In this document: positions 12,012 through 21,705 of the stretch, one piece after another
How the letters are laid out: each line of letters begins with the position of its first letter
Numbering within the stretch: the stretch's first letter is position 1
NCBI GenBank assembly: GCA_905221605.1
Contig: CAJNDS010000174.1
Coordinates: 109,501-173,500 of the forward strand
Source: Symbiodinium natans
Taxonomy: Eukaryota; Sar; Dinophyceae; Suessiales; Symbiodiniaceae
DNA: 64,000 nucleotides
Direction: 5' to 3'
The notes under the pieces: generated by a model
What the model was told of the DNA's origin: nothing
The model's input: the letters and a program-made list of their open reading frames with translations, nothing else
Database searches by the model: none
Translations under genes and position numbers: made by a program

Positions 12012-12092
12012 TGGGTTGAACCCAGGTTCGAACTCTGTTTTACAAAGAGAAGAGTTCGAACCTGGGTTGAACCCAGGTTCGAACCCCCCCCC
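12012..12092. repeat. Nested palindrome at the LINE insertion site
   Basis: Three alternating copies of a GGTTGAACCCAGGTTCGAAC-type arm lie here in inverted order. The last two form a perfect 14+1+14 palindrome (arms TTCGAACCTGGGTT / AACCCAGGTTCGAA) at about 12054-12083. The first two arms flank a short loop. The LINE's target-site copy TTCGAACCCCCCCC is the edge of this structure, so the element landed at a potential cruciform. Confidence 0.85.
12078..12091. repeat. Target-site duplication, left copy
   Basis: TTCGAACCCCCCCC lies directly before the spliced-leader sequence. The same 14 bases recur at 15389-15402, right after a run of eight A. Together they bracket the retroposed LINE. Confidence 0.8.
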
Positions 12093-12113
12093 CCGTAGCC
12101 ATTTTGGCTCAAG
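12092..12113 (+). other. Spliced-leader relic
   Basis: Bases 12093-12113 equal positions 2-22 of the conserved dinoflagellate spliced leader (CCGTAGCC...GGCTCAAG). Only the variable first base differs, where a C merges with the target-site C-run. The leader is normally added to mRNAs by trans-splicing, so its genomic presence joined to an ORF marks reverse transcription of a processed message. There is no GT donor after it, so it is not an SL RNA gene. Confidence 0.93.
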
Positions 12114-12217
12114 TTTTCGGCCCAAGGAGTAGTCTGAGGGAAAGTTTCGGAGGTCTCAGCCTTCCTAGCCTGGTAGCCAGCCTAGGACAGTTTGCCGGAG
12201 GTGCCTTCCTCTTAGCC

Positions 12218-13275
12218 ATGGCCCCCCGCGAGTACATCTGCTGCAGTGGTACGAGCTGCACAGGATGGATTTGGGCGGACAGGGCGAAGAAGAACCAGCT
12301 CTGCAAGATGTGCAGCACACCATGGGCAAACAGCATTCGCCAGGCGAGACAGAACTGGAGCAAGTGGAAGCCACAGTGGCCTACGGTCGCCGAGGCAGCT
12401 TACTGGCAACCACCAAAGAAGCCCAAAAGACTCCGAAAGCACCACTGCCGAACAAGGTCCTGCAAGCCCTTGGAGTGGCGTGGGACAGTGTGCCTGAAGA
12501 GGTGCAAAAGAACCTCAAGGAGGCAGGGTATAAGCCACCCAAGGCACAGGTCAAAGAAGAGGTGGATGATCTCGCCGACCTGTGCCAGAAGCACGAAGCC
12601 GCCCTGCCTGAGGAGGTCAAAGCCTACCTGAAAGGCCTCAAGGCCAGTCAGGAGGTGACGCCCTCCCAAGCTGCAAGCCAGGCCAGCCAGAGCTGGCAAA
12701 GTGCAGCTGGCAAGCTCAAGCGCATCGCTGATCAGAAGATTGACCTGCAGGAGCGCATTGACATGGCGAAGGAGTCATTACGACAGCTTCTGCAAGAAAT
12801 GATAGTGCTGAATGAGCAGGCCGAGAAGGCACAGAAGGCAGTCGAAGCAAGCTCAGGTCTGCTCAAAGGGAGAGTCTTCTGCGAAACCGCTGCGGACGTG
12901 GAGGTCGACAGCATCCTCCAAGAATTGGGGGTAAGCCTCAACGAAGAGCAAGAGAGGAAACTCCATGAAATTAAAGCGGAGCGAGAAGCAAAGAGGCGTC
13001 GCACACAGGAGGTCCCCACCCCTCCAGGCCTTGAGGAGCGACCCCAGGAGGGGATGCCTCCCGGAAATGCCAATGCCCCGCCAGGGTTTGGCCCGGTGGC
13101 CCAGGGACTCGGCGTGTGGGGCCTGGAGCCCCAAAGCAAGGGCCCCACAGAGCCAATGTGCGACCCCAAGCAAGGGCTGGAACACATGCTGCGAACTGCC
13201 CAGCAGTTCCTAATAGCGTGTGCAGAATGTTACAAACAAGGTGCTCACATCAATCTACATGGGAAAAAAGATTGA
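12218..13275 (+). pseudogene. LINE ORF1-like protein, frameshifted
   Basis: The first ATG after the leader is in good context (GCCATGG). The opening reads MAPREYICCSGTSCTGW, followed by a CKMC pair, giving a four-Cys zinc-binding pattern with conserved Trp residues. Near 12360-12420 the meaningful frame changes by one base. From there an acidic/basic coiled-coil protein runs to TGA at 13275, with heptad-like VPEEVQKNLKEAGYKPP and a long Glu/Lys/Gln helix, and a Pro/Gly-rich tail. The role expected of a LINE ORF1 is RNA binding and multimerisation. The frame change marks decay or a sequence error. Confidence 0.65.
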
Positions 13276-13655
13276 GGGAGGCCTTGGGGGAGCAACTTAC
13301 TGCAAACAGCAGTGGCTGTGAACAGGACTGGCAAAAGCCCAGCCACTTTTGTCGGCCCAGAAGGGAGTCGCCAGAAAGCGTTCCGATCACAGGGCCAAAG
13401 TTTTTTAAGCTGGACCTCATGGTCGATGAGGCACCTGCAGAAAGTGAACAAGCAAAATCACCTTGGGAGGTGAACCCTGATGGGAACCCTCTGGAAACCC
13501 AAGAGGTTTCCCCGAAGCATTGCAAGGATGAAGCCTCGAAGGTGACACCTTCCTCCATCAGCCCAGATGACTTGGGCTCGGAGCTGACATGGCAAGAGGT
13601 GGTGAACCTCCTGGAAGACCAAGCAAACCCCTTCCAGGCAAAGGAAGCCACGATA
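13276..13655 (+). pseudogene. LINE ORF2 N-terminal or linker remnant
   Basis: An open frame overlaps the end of ORF1 and reads acidic, low-hydrophobicity text such as KSPWEVNPDGNPLETQEVSP, then ELTWQEVVNLLEDQANPFQ, before TGA at 13659-13661. No endonuclease or polymerase motif is visible. It probably precedes the deleted polymerase core. Confidence 0.4.
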
Positions 13656-14229
13656 TCCTGAGCAGGCAGCTTTTGCGGTTTATGAAGGTTACAAAACCCT
13701 TCGCCGGCTTCTGGAAGGTAGCGACCTCCGTCTGTCCCTTAAGAAAACAGGCTTCCTGTGCACCACTGCGGAAGCCAGAAGGGAGCTACAGAAGCTGCGC
13801 AAAGATGGGGACCCGGCTATCTGTGATAGCATGAAGGATTTAGGCCTGGACTGTGCCCTGGGTCGGGTCCGAAGGGTCAAGGTGCAAAGAGCCCGAAGGC
13901 ACAAAGCGGGCAAAAGACAGAAGAAGTTAAAGCAACTGAGAGTCCCGAGTGTGCCGGCCAAGGTCCGCCTCTTCAGAGGAGGGGTTGCCTCCGTCCTTAC
14001 TTGGGGCCACCAAGCCCAGGGAATGCCACCCACCCGGAGACAGAAGCTCCGGACTGCCCTGGCGGAACAGTGTGGCAGACAGAAAATGGGCAACCTAGAG
14101 GTGGCTCTGTCCTCTGTAGGAGACAGGTGCCAGGATCCGGGTCGCACCATGATGGTCCAGCAAGTTGAAGCCTGGCTCCAGCTCAAGAAGAGGTGGGCCG
14201 GCAAGGAAGACCTGCTGGAGAGAACCTGA
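13656..14229 (+). pseudogene. Reverse transcriptase C-terminal (thumb/connection) remnant
   Basis: The frame opening PEQAAFAVYEGYKTLRRLL leads into LRLSLKKTGFLCTTAEARR, the 'K-T-x-f' strand that follows the catalytic palm in LINE reverse transcriptases. MKDLGLD then sits at the 'LG' position, followed by a basic stretch and a helix with AEQCG. The Y/FxDD active site that should lie just upstream is absent, so this is only the C-terminal part of the polymerase. It ends at TGA 14227-14229. Confidence 0.6.
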
Positions 14230-14232
14230 AGC

Positions 14233-14973
14233 CTCACAGTCCAAAAGCTGGAAGAAGCCGGCAGCAGGTGGCAAATGGTAAGGGGCCCTTTGGCAGCCAC
14301 AGTTGCATACCTGCTTGACCTGGGTTGGCAGCCTAGAGGCAGTGATGAGTGGCTGGACACCCAAGGCACCAGACACACCATGCACACCCCACAGCAGGAG
14401 TGTCGTGTCCTAGACCTCCTCCAGCAAACCTATCAGAAAGAGGTGGACCGCCGCATCGCCACCGGCCTCGCTGCCCCTGAGCTAAAGGAGGGAGTCGACT
14501 GGACGGTAGGGAGGAAACTGCTGGGGGGATTTATGAAAGAAGGGCGAACCACGAAAGCAGCTGCCCTGCGGTGTGTTTGGCAGGGTGCCTTGGTGTGCGC
14601 CAAAACTCTGCTGTCAAAGTGTGCCCCCGATGCCACCAGGAAGCGGACTGGGAGCATGTGCTCTTGGATTGTGCTTGGTGGGAAGCCCAGAACTGGGAGT
14701 TGCCAACATGGTTCCAAGAAGGCAGGGCCCAAGGCCCGAGATCGCTGTGGACCAGGGGCCTCCCGCCCAAACCCGAATGGGAGGTACAACCTCCACAGGA
14801 AGACAATCCCATCTTTTTGGGTATATGGGCTGACAAAGAGCCCCCTCAGCGACCCGGAGCTTGTGTATGGCACAGATGCTAGTGGTGGCCCCTACACGGC
14901 GGACCCGAGACTCCGGCAGGTGGCATATGCAGTAGTAGCCTGCAAGAAACAGGGCAAGAATACGTCCAGGTAG
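14233..14973 (+). pseudogene. Zinc-binding (zf-RVT-like) and RNase H-like C-terminal region
   Basis: Frames alternate twice. The first part reads WQMVRGPLAATVAYLLDLGW. Then, in a shifted frame around 14622-14690, comes VCPRCHQEADWEHVLLDCAW, a CxxC...H...C zinc motif typical of the segment between polymerase and RNase H in LINEs. From about 14860 the original frame gives LVYGTDASGGPYTADPRLRQ, the first catalytic-Asp strand of RNase H. The domain then breaks off at a stop. RNase H in a LINE would remove the RNA strand; this copy cannot be active. Confidence 0.65.
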
Positions 14974-15005
14974 GAGCAATCGTACCGCTAACAGCCTACA
15001 CAGGG

Positions 15006-15260
15006 TGCACCAAAGGCCTTGAGGGACCTTTTGTCAGGGGGTTCCAAACCTCTCATGAGGTACCAGCCTCTGGTAGCATCCCAAAGAGGATGATAAGCTG
15101 AGGTTCATCCTCGCTGCCAGAGAACACACCCCTGGCCGATTTCCTCTCACGGTTTGCACCCAGTGCACCAGAAACCCTGAGGAACGTTTTGCCAGGAGGT
15201 TCATTCCTCTCATGAGGTACAACCTCTGGTAGCATCCCAAAGAGGATGGTAGCTTAGGAG
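15006..15260 (+). repeat. Tandem duplication in the LINE 3' region
   Basis: The segment containing CTCATGAGGTACCAGCCTCT and TAGCATCCCAAAGAGGAT recurs about 157 bp later with small changes. It lies after the last coding frame and before the poly-A. Unit-sized 3' repeats are common in non-LTR elements and may serve in RNA recognition. Confidence 0.7.
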
Positions 15261-15388
15261 GTGTTGTTCCTCCCCCTGTACCATAGGGCCAAGAGGGCCA
15301 TCAGATGTGCCAGTACAGAGGCACGGTTTTCACAACCCAAACACCAAGAGGGTGGATCGAATTTGTTCGCTCAACTCGGAAAAAAAAT

Positions 15389-15402
15389 TCGAACCCCCCC
15401 CT
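15389..15402. repeat. Target-site duplication, right copy
   Basis: TTCGAACCCCCCCC directly follows the A8 run at 15381-15388 and matches 12078-12091. Confidence 0.8.
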
Positions 15403-15589
15403 CTGGACCTTAGTGGCGGAAGTGGCGCTGAGGCACCTTTGGGTTCAAATTTTGCTTGGGCCGAAAGTGTTGACCCAGGTTCGTGCTTCGGCTGGACGGG
15501 CAATCCGGTGCTCTTTGTTTGTTGACAGAGCACACCTAGAAACCCTGAAGACGAAATCAGCCCCTGAAGATGTTTGCTGCTGGTCGCAG

Positions 15590-15655
15590 GAGTTATACAT
15601 GGCCCACCTGATGTCCTCGGTGCTTCCCGCAGTGCTTGTTGCTGCTGGGCCTAGC
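15590..15655 (+). CDS. Candidate exon encoding a membrane segment (large membrane-protein gene)
   Basis: It follows TGGTCGCAG. The frame reads ELYMAHLMSSVLPAVLVAAG and then PS, with a hydrophobic helix. In order it falls between the exon ending GFPQ and the one starting GPWLAVVV, which matches the layout of protist GCC2/GCC3 multi-pass proteins (loop, then a helix with LP). Confidence 0.4.
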
Positions 15656-16094
15656 GTTGTGAGGGCTGGACGATCTTGAATTCAACCTTGAGCCCGAACC
15701 CTGAACTTCGACGTGTTTGGGTTTCATCATGTTTTCTGACTGTACTAATTTTGCCGACGACGACGTTGGCTCAAGATAGAATGCACGCTGGTCTGCTTCA
15801 TGGCCAGGGGCCTTGCCCTTGTGCATATAGTTATCAGTTATCAGCCGTATTTCTCCCCACAACTCCTCACATGCAAGGTGATGCTCCCGCAAGCCGTAAG
15901 CACAAGACGCAGGAACACATAGGTCGTATGATATACTTAAAAGCCCTTACAAAAATTGCAATAATGAATAGCATTAAGTAAAACATAAGAATATGTGCAA
16001 TTTTATCTACAGGCCTTGCGGCACGGGCCGGCCTGGCCGTCTGAAAGCTGAAAGTCGGGTTTGGGTTTAGGGGTTAGGGGGTGCAAGGAGTCGG

Positions 16095-16560
16095 GACGTA
16101 AGCAAGAAGAAAGGGCAAAAGGAACAAAAGTAAGAAGAAGAGAAAGAAGAACAAAAAAGAAGAAGAACAAGAAGAAGAAAGTAAATAAGAAGAAAAAGAA
16201 GAAGAGAAAGAATAAGAAACAGAAGTAGAAGAAAAGAAAGAATAAGAAGAAGAAGAAGAAGAAGAAGAAAAGAGAAAGAATAATAACAAGAAGAAAGGGT
16301 AAAGGAAGAAAAAGAAGAAGAAAAAATAAAGAAGAAGAAGAAGAAGAAGCAGAAGAGGGATAAAAGAAATAAGAAGAAAAGGAAGAAGAAGAAAAGAAAA
16401 GAAAGAAGAATAACAAGAAGAAAGGGAAAAGGAAGAAAAATGAGAAGAAGAAGAAGAAGAATAAGAGGAATAATAAGAAGAAGAAGAAAAATAAGAAGAA
16501 GACAAGTATAAGTAAGACAAAGAAAAAGAATAAGAAACAGCAGGCAGAAGAGAAGAAAGA
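16095..16560 (+). repeat. Polypurine (GAA/AAG) satellite
   Basis: Some 460 bp consist almost entirely of A and G on the plus strand, built from AAGAAG and GAAAA words. Such tracts can form triplex DNA. No coding value: the apparent minus-strand ORF is only Phe/Leu/Ser repeats. Confidence 0.95.
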
Positions 16561-16589
16561 ACAGGAAGCGACAGCCGAAACCCTATGTA

Positions 16590-16670
16590 TAATCCTTTGC
16601 GTGCGTGCGTGCGTGCGGGCGGGCGGGCAGGCGGGCGGGTGCGCGGGCGCGCGTGCGCGCGCTCGCGCGG
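16590..16670 (+). repeat. GCGTGC / GGGC simple repeat
   Basis: GCGTGCGTGCGGGCGGGCGG-type sequence, then alternating GCGCGC that could adopt Z-DNA. Confidence 0.9.
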
Positions 16671-16724
16671 GCAAAACCACCCACCACCCCCGGCACCCCT
16701 CGCAGCACCCCCCCCGCCCCCACG

Positions 16725-17450
16725 CGAGCATCATGAGCATCAGTGCCTGGGCCTGCCATGTGAACAGGTGGCTAGACTCGTGTTTTGGATGCCTTTGACC
16801 CACCCCCACCCTGCAGGGCTTCGGGGAGTCGTCCTTGGAGCAGCGCCAACCCACGCGACGTGGGCGCGGTTGGCGCTGCGTGCACACACGGCAGCCACAT
16901 AACGAGGAGCGAACATTTTTTCGCGTCACACGCAAAAAACACGGTATTTACCACGTTTTCGGCCCCTCGGAACCCCCCCCCCAAGCGAGCATCATGACCA
17001 TCAGCGAGGCCCTCATAAGCATCAGCGAGGCTCCGGAGCCGGGACCCGAGGGCCCCGGAGAAATAAAGGGCTCCTGCTGACCCCCCCGAAGCCTCGGGTG
17101 TCAATGATGCTCACAGTGGAGGCGCGGCAGTGCCCCGAAAGGAGGTGTGTGTCGAAACACACGAAAAACGCGGTATTTACGGTGTTTTCTGGCTTTATTG
17201 AGGCGCCCGGGCCCTCCCATGGTTTGGGGGGCGGGTCGCTGATGCTCATGATGCTCGCCCCTGTTGGGGGGGGGTACCCCCCAAAAACTTGAGGTATAAG
17301 GTCTTTTTTCGCATGTTCGCCCAAGGTCAAAAAGCAGGGTCGATGATGCGCGCATCATGAGCCCTCCAGGGCGTTTGGCGGCCCTCCAAAAACGCAAAAG
17401 CACAAGGTATTTACGACGTTTTCGGCACTTCCACGCATGCGCGTTTGAGA
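16725..17450. repeat. Degenerate repeat cluster with GGTATTTAC and CATGAGCATCAG motifs
   Basis: The phrase GGTATTTAC-N-N-GTTTTC occurs three times (near 16943, 17170 and 17405), spaced about 230 bp. Around it, GCGAGCATCATGAGCATCAG-like sequence lies in both orientations: direct near 16725 and 16983, inverted at 17228-17256. No protein is supported in any frame. The CATGAGCATCAG core is the same as in the 30-33 kb array. Confidence 0.7.
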
Positions 17451-17639
17451 CCCCGCTTGAAGCCCTCCCGAAGCTCCCCCCGGAGCCTCATGCAAGGAGA
17501 CATGCCATTTTCAGGGCGGGGTCGGCGGCACTGGCGGCGCCCGCATAAAGGCAAGCCTTTAGGCATGCTCCGCGCTGGACCACGACGGCCACGCCGGATT
17601 TAACGGCTACCGCCAGTGCCGCGTGGGGGCGGCCCGGGC

Positions 17640-17830
17640 ATGCGCTGGAGGTCTTGGGGTGGGGTCGGGGTGGGGTGTTGCGGGGGTAGGGCTAGGGCGG
17701 TAGTGGAGGGTAGGGGATGGGGGGGAGAAGGGGCCGGGAGGGGGGTAGGAGCGCTGTGGGGGAACGCTGTAGATGAAGCACTAAAGGGATGCTGAGAGCG
17801 GGGGGGGGGCGGGGGGTTGGGCATGCACTG
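17640..17830 (+). repeat. GGGGT-rich low-complexity stretch
   Basis: Runs of GGGGTGGGGT and GGGGGG alternate with short A/T breaks. 'GGGCATGC..TGGA' recurs at its two ends. No gene seen. Confidence 0.7.
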
Positions 17831-18691
17831 GAACGCAGTAGATGAAGCCCCGAAGACATGGGGTGCTAGGCTTAGGTGGGGGCAGGGGCTGGGGGGTGAG
17901 GGCGGTACGAAGAAGCAGTGGGTTCACTGACGCCACCCGGTCGGCGGATAAGTAAATTAATAAAAGGGCTTTTAGTGAGACGAATTAGAGGAAAAAAAAG
18001 CTCAGTAAAAGAAGTGGGCATGAATAAACTGCCTTCGTTGGGCACGCGGCAAAAGCAGAAACGAGTGATAGAAGTAATCAAAGACAGAAAGATATCAAAT
18101 CTAATACAGGCTCTTTGACAAGATCCCATCAACGACATACGTAAAGGAGTAAATTTAGTGTTGTTATAATCGCTACTTAGAAGGTGGGTAAGTTACAATA
18201 TAGAAAGCTTGAGAGAAAATAGAAGAAACCAGCTAAACCTTACACCCAGGTTTTCCTGGCGGCCGTCAAGGTGGGGTGCCTGCGCCATTTTCGCCGAAGC
18301 GTGGGGCGTACGGTTCAAGCATGCAGCGTTTAGGATTCAACCGGTCAGGCTTCGTTGGGTTTAGGGTTTGACTGCTCAGAGCCAAACTCCAAGCATCAGA
18401 AGGCCCTTGGAACGCTTGGCTGGCGTGAAGGAAGCTTGGCGCTGCGGCTTAGGGCTTGTGAGGGTTCTGTTCTGGGTTTAGGGTGCCGGCAGAAAGCAAG
18501 CCGAAGCATTTTCAATGACACTCAGAACATGCTGCGCAGACACAAGCGGAACTGCTCCTGCCAGCTGGAACCTTAAACTCTGCAACCGTAAACATGATAA
18601 ACAAGCCCCTAAGAACTCTCTTGCGTGAGGCGTTCCTAAGCTCCACACCTTAAACCCTGCTGTACGGCTTGAATGCTCTTTAATCTGACAG

Positions 18692-18766
18692 GGTCCCTGG
18701 CTAGCCGTGGTGGTCGGCACGAACGTCTTTCTGCCCAGCTTCACCGCAGCCTTCGGGAAGTATTTG
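18692..18766 (+). CDS. Exon encoding a transmembrane segment (large membrane-protein gene)
   Basis: The acceptor is ATCTGACAG and the donor is TATTTG|GTATCT, giving exactly 25 codons. The frame reads GPWLAVVVGTNVFLPSFTAA then FGKYL. A helix ending in a Pro-x-x-Thr corner is what the protist GCC2/GCC3 proteins show before a cytoplasmic loop. It is among the best-bounded exons of this gene. Confidence 0.5.
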
Positions 18767-18993
18767 GTATCTTACCGACTCCGACCAAATGAGGCCAGGG
18801 GTAATTTGTCGGGATTCTAAGCCTTTCGGTGTTTTCCGGATTGGAGTTTCGGCTGTAGAGCTTCAGGGTTTACAGGTGTTCAGGGCTTCAAAGCTTCGGC
18901 CCTTCAGGATGTTTTGATTTAGGCTTTGAAAGGACAGAGGGGAGGTTGGTAATTGAACAGAGACTGCTGCTGACTTTGGATGGTTCACGGCAG

Positions 18994-19110
18994 GATACTC
19001 TGCTGGAATTCCTACCTCCGCTGGGTCTTCAGCAAAACGTCACGGTGGTGGTGATCGTGTCATCCATCATCTTTTGCTTCGTGATCGGCCCTGGAAGCTG
19101 GATCTACGCG
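18994..19110 (+). CDS. Exon encoding a transmembrane segment (large membrane-protein gene)
   Basis: It follows TTCACGGCAG and ends before a GC donor (CTACGCG|GCAACT), giving 39 codons. The frame reads DTLLEFLPPLGLQQ and then NVTVVVIVSSIIFCFVIGPG, a long hydrophobic helix closed by G-x-G/P. NVT is a possible N-glycosylation site if this side is lumenal. A CAG inside the exon (19030-19032) could act as an alternative acceptor. Confidence 0.5.
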
Positions 19111-19209
19111 GCAACTTAGCCGGGTCTAGAGTCTAGATCTTCTTATTGTCAGGGGTCTACGCGCAAGTGTTGTAAGCTCTGAACTCCGCTTCCAACTTCT
19201 TCAACTGAG

Positions 19210-19305
19210 GTGAAGCGAAGAAGAGATCACTGGGAGGACCCACCTCATGTTCGTTACTTGCTCAGCGAGTATAGGAATGGATGCTCCGCTTGGGAGGCCG
19301 GAGGC
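19210..19305 (+). CDS. Exon encoding a conserved-looking loop (HVRYLLSEYRNGCSAWE)
   Basis: It follows TTCAACTGAG. The frame reads VKRRRDHWEDPPHVRYLLSE then YRNGCSAWEAGG. Protist GCC2/GCC3 multi-pass proteins carry a 'FLy.gYr...yWWE' loop at this place, before an 'RK..L' helix, and the next exon does begin VERLVRKMLLSL. That order is the strongest argument for the family. The donor is probably GC or GT-less, near 19302-19309. Confidence 0.55.
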
Positions 19306-19543
19306 CAGCTAAGGTTTAGGTCTTGGGGTGTAAAGAATATTGAAGAATGATGTAAGCGTAGTGGTACTTTAAGACTTGCCGGGGCTTGCGACTTCGTGCC
19401 AAGTTTTGATCCCTAAACCCCAAGCCCGAAACCCCCATGTGGAACCAGTCCAGGCTAGTCAGCAGCCCCAAACCTTTCAAGCCTGATGGACCAGTACATC
19501 GTAAGCCGAAACGCCCCATTCCCTTGAGCCCTAAACCCTTCAG

Positions 19544-19620
19544 GTCGAGCGCTTGGTGCGGAAGATGCTGCTGTCCCTGATCACTGCCATGGTGCCCGTG
19601 TCGTACAGCCCGGTGGCTGG
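19544..19620 (+). CDS. Exon encoding a transmembrane segment starting with RK
   Basis: The acceptor follows CCCTAAACCCTTCAG, and the donor is GTGGCTGG|GTGGGT. The frame reads VERLVRKMLLSLITAMVPVS then YSPVAG. Arg-Lys at the membrane edge followed by a helix matches the segment after the YR..WE loop in the suspected family. Confidence 0.55.
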
Positions 19621-21062
19621 GTGGGTCTGTTAAGGCTTTGAGGTCTGAGGGGTGGGGGGGGGGGGGTCCAGGGCCTTCTAGGGGTTCGTGGGTTTAGGGG
19701 TTTGCGAAGGCTTTGTTGAGCCTTTGGGGTTTGATAAGTTTTTTTTTTTGGAAGCTCTTCAAGGATGCTTTGATTTTCTTGTGTCTCCTCGTTGCCATGT
19801 GCCTTGAGCAAAGCCCTCCCCCCCACCGGTCACCGGAGATGTAATGCGTGTGTTGATCTAACCTCACAACCGCACTGTCAGCAAGGCGGGACACGAGTCT
19901 CTGTTTGTGTTCAGGCGCACACTGAAAAGCAGTATGTTTAGCGCATCAAGGAAAATTAACAGCGGGCTGCTTGCATGTTTGTTAGGACAGATTTCGGGCT
20001 TGACCCTGGTGGCTCTGGAAATACGATGTGGTTGGAGCTAGTGGTGTGATTTCAAGCATGCGATGTCCTGGCGAAGAGACGAGAAGATGTGCGGCGCTCC
20101 TTTCTTCCTACAAGATTTCTCTTGTAGCGGCCCAACTGCTGGCACGGTTTTCATGCCGAACTTCACGTCTGATACGCTGGCCCTGGATCGCAAAAGGGGA
20201 AACCTGTAGGACTTGGTTGACATGGATAGGCGAGAAAAGGCTCGGATGTCGGTAGACCAGACACCTCAGCACTGTTCGTTCGAATCTGTGATGGGTATGT
20301 TCGTGTCATCCCAAGCTTCCTTTAGACACGTGCGTGCCAGGTAGAACCTGGTAACCCCTCTCGGTATGTCACTGTTACCACGATGGATATTTGTGTTTGT
20401 AAAAGAACACGTTGGCAGCTCCCTGCACCAGCAGGGTCTCAAGACCTGAAGTACTCCACGCCAGTGTTCTTACTGTTCTGACGCCCTGCGGTCTGACATT
20501 CCAGGCTGATATAGTCTGATCCTCAATGCTGGGCCTTGCTTCTCTGGCTCCAACTCGGTAATGTCGCACCAACGGTCTGGTGCTTCCTCGTAGTCACACA
20601 GTGTACGGGGATCACGTCTGCCGTCACGGAGCACCGAGTCTTTCCCACTCCGCTACCACATTGAGATGTCACCAGTGCGTTACTGCCTTTAACAGTGCAG
20701 TGAGCAAAATGGATGGGAGTCTCTGATTTATCTCCAAGAACTGGGCATGCATTAGGATTGCGTGTCAGATCTCAGATCTTCACCCCCCAAGAAATCACAG
20801 ATACACAACTGGTTTCAATATTTCAGCGCCACGCACGTGGGCATATGCTTCAACAAATTGCGCTGCGTGAACCTGGCGGGCTTGGGGTTTGCGCTATAGG
20901 AATGTTCTGCTTTCAGCTGCCCAATGAGCATTCCCCAGGAATCTAGACAGACACGCCCTGCCAGGTTTGGGGTAGGGTTAAGGTTGAGAGGACTTGGGCT
21001 GTATAGGGTCCCAAGCCCCAAGCCCGGAAAAACCACCTGGTCCACCGCGCGAGGCCACGCAG

Positions 21063-21135
21063 ATGTGCTTGGTGAGCATGGTGCTGCTGTCTTCCACTGC
21101 ACTCTACTACCGCTTCGCGCCCTACAAGGATGGCG
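21063..21135 (+). CDS. Exon encoding a transmembrane segment ending in FAPY
   Basis: It follows CCACGCAG. The frame reads MCLVSMVLLSSTALYYRFAP then YKDGAE. A helix followed by F/RPY and an acidic residue is the layout of the next conserved piece ('rPY....lN.lE') in the protist multi-pass family. The donor is probably GC, near 21132-21136. Confidence 0.5.
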
Positions 21136-21628
21136 CCGAAACCCCTGAGCTTGTACACCAAACCCAACCCCTGAAACATGTTCAAGCAAGTCTCTAGATT
21201 GACAACATCCTTCCCCCCACCTTAAACAGACCCAGCAAGCCCCGAACCCTAAAGCCCCAAACCCCAAATTAAGCGAAGGGCCACGTCCGTGGACCCTGAA
21301 CGATTGGACCGGAACCCTTCCAATGTTTTGCGTTGGGGGGCCCGGCCCGCGGGGCTCCGGCTCTCCCCTGCGCGCAAACAGCTGCGTTAATGGACACGCC
21401 ACGCATGTATGACAAAGCAAAAGTCAAAAGACAGATTGTTTCGAAGTCAAAGCCGTTGTCGCACTATCGGAAACCACAGTACAGTATGCGTCAGAAATCG
21501 CAGAAAGGTAATGTTACTTCTGAGACTAACTGGAGAATAGTTAGGGTGGCACACATTAGACCCTAAGCCCTCAACTCTAAACCCTCGATTCTTATCCCTA
21601 AACTCTAAGCCCTGGAACCCAGCCTCAG

Positions 21629-21705
21629 GACCTATGCAAGAACGACTCTGAGTTCGCGCTCCTCCTGGTTGCCTTGGCCAGGGGCCCTTGGCCGGGCGTT
21701 CGGGA
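21629..21705 (+). CDS. Candidate exon (large membrane-protein gene)
   Basis: It is preceded by a CCCTAAACTC...CCTCAG intron end and followed by GGTTT/TTTAG-like sequence. The frame reads DLCKNDSEFALLLVALARGP. It has a short hydrophobic core. The 3' end was not resolved. Confidence 0.4.

Larger units (their letters stand above)
12092..15388 (+). mobile_element. Retroposed LINE relic with spliced leader, poly-A and target-site duplication
   Basis: The element begins with the dinoflagellate spliced leader and ends in A8. It is flanked by the 14-bp duplication TTCGAACCCCCCCC. Inside are an ORF1 with Cys pairs and coiled coil, the C-terminal part of a reverse transcriptase, a zinc-binding segment (CPRCHQEADWEHVLLDC) and an RNase H start (VYGTDASGG). 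The catalytic palm of the reverse transcriptase is missing and the frames are shifted, so the copy is dead. It sits in an intron of the large membrane-protein gene, in the same orientation. Spliced leader plus poly-A plus duplication shows that it came from a mature trans-spliced mRNA. Confidence 0.85.

Noticed and set aside
16003-16935. 310-codon minus-strand ORF rich in Phe, Leu and Ser
   Set aside because: Produced by the GAA polypurine tract. No protein-like segment outside low complexity.
20225-20300. tRNA-like GTTCGAATC
   Set aside because: The surrounding bases do not form the required stems.
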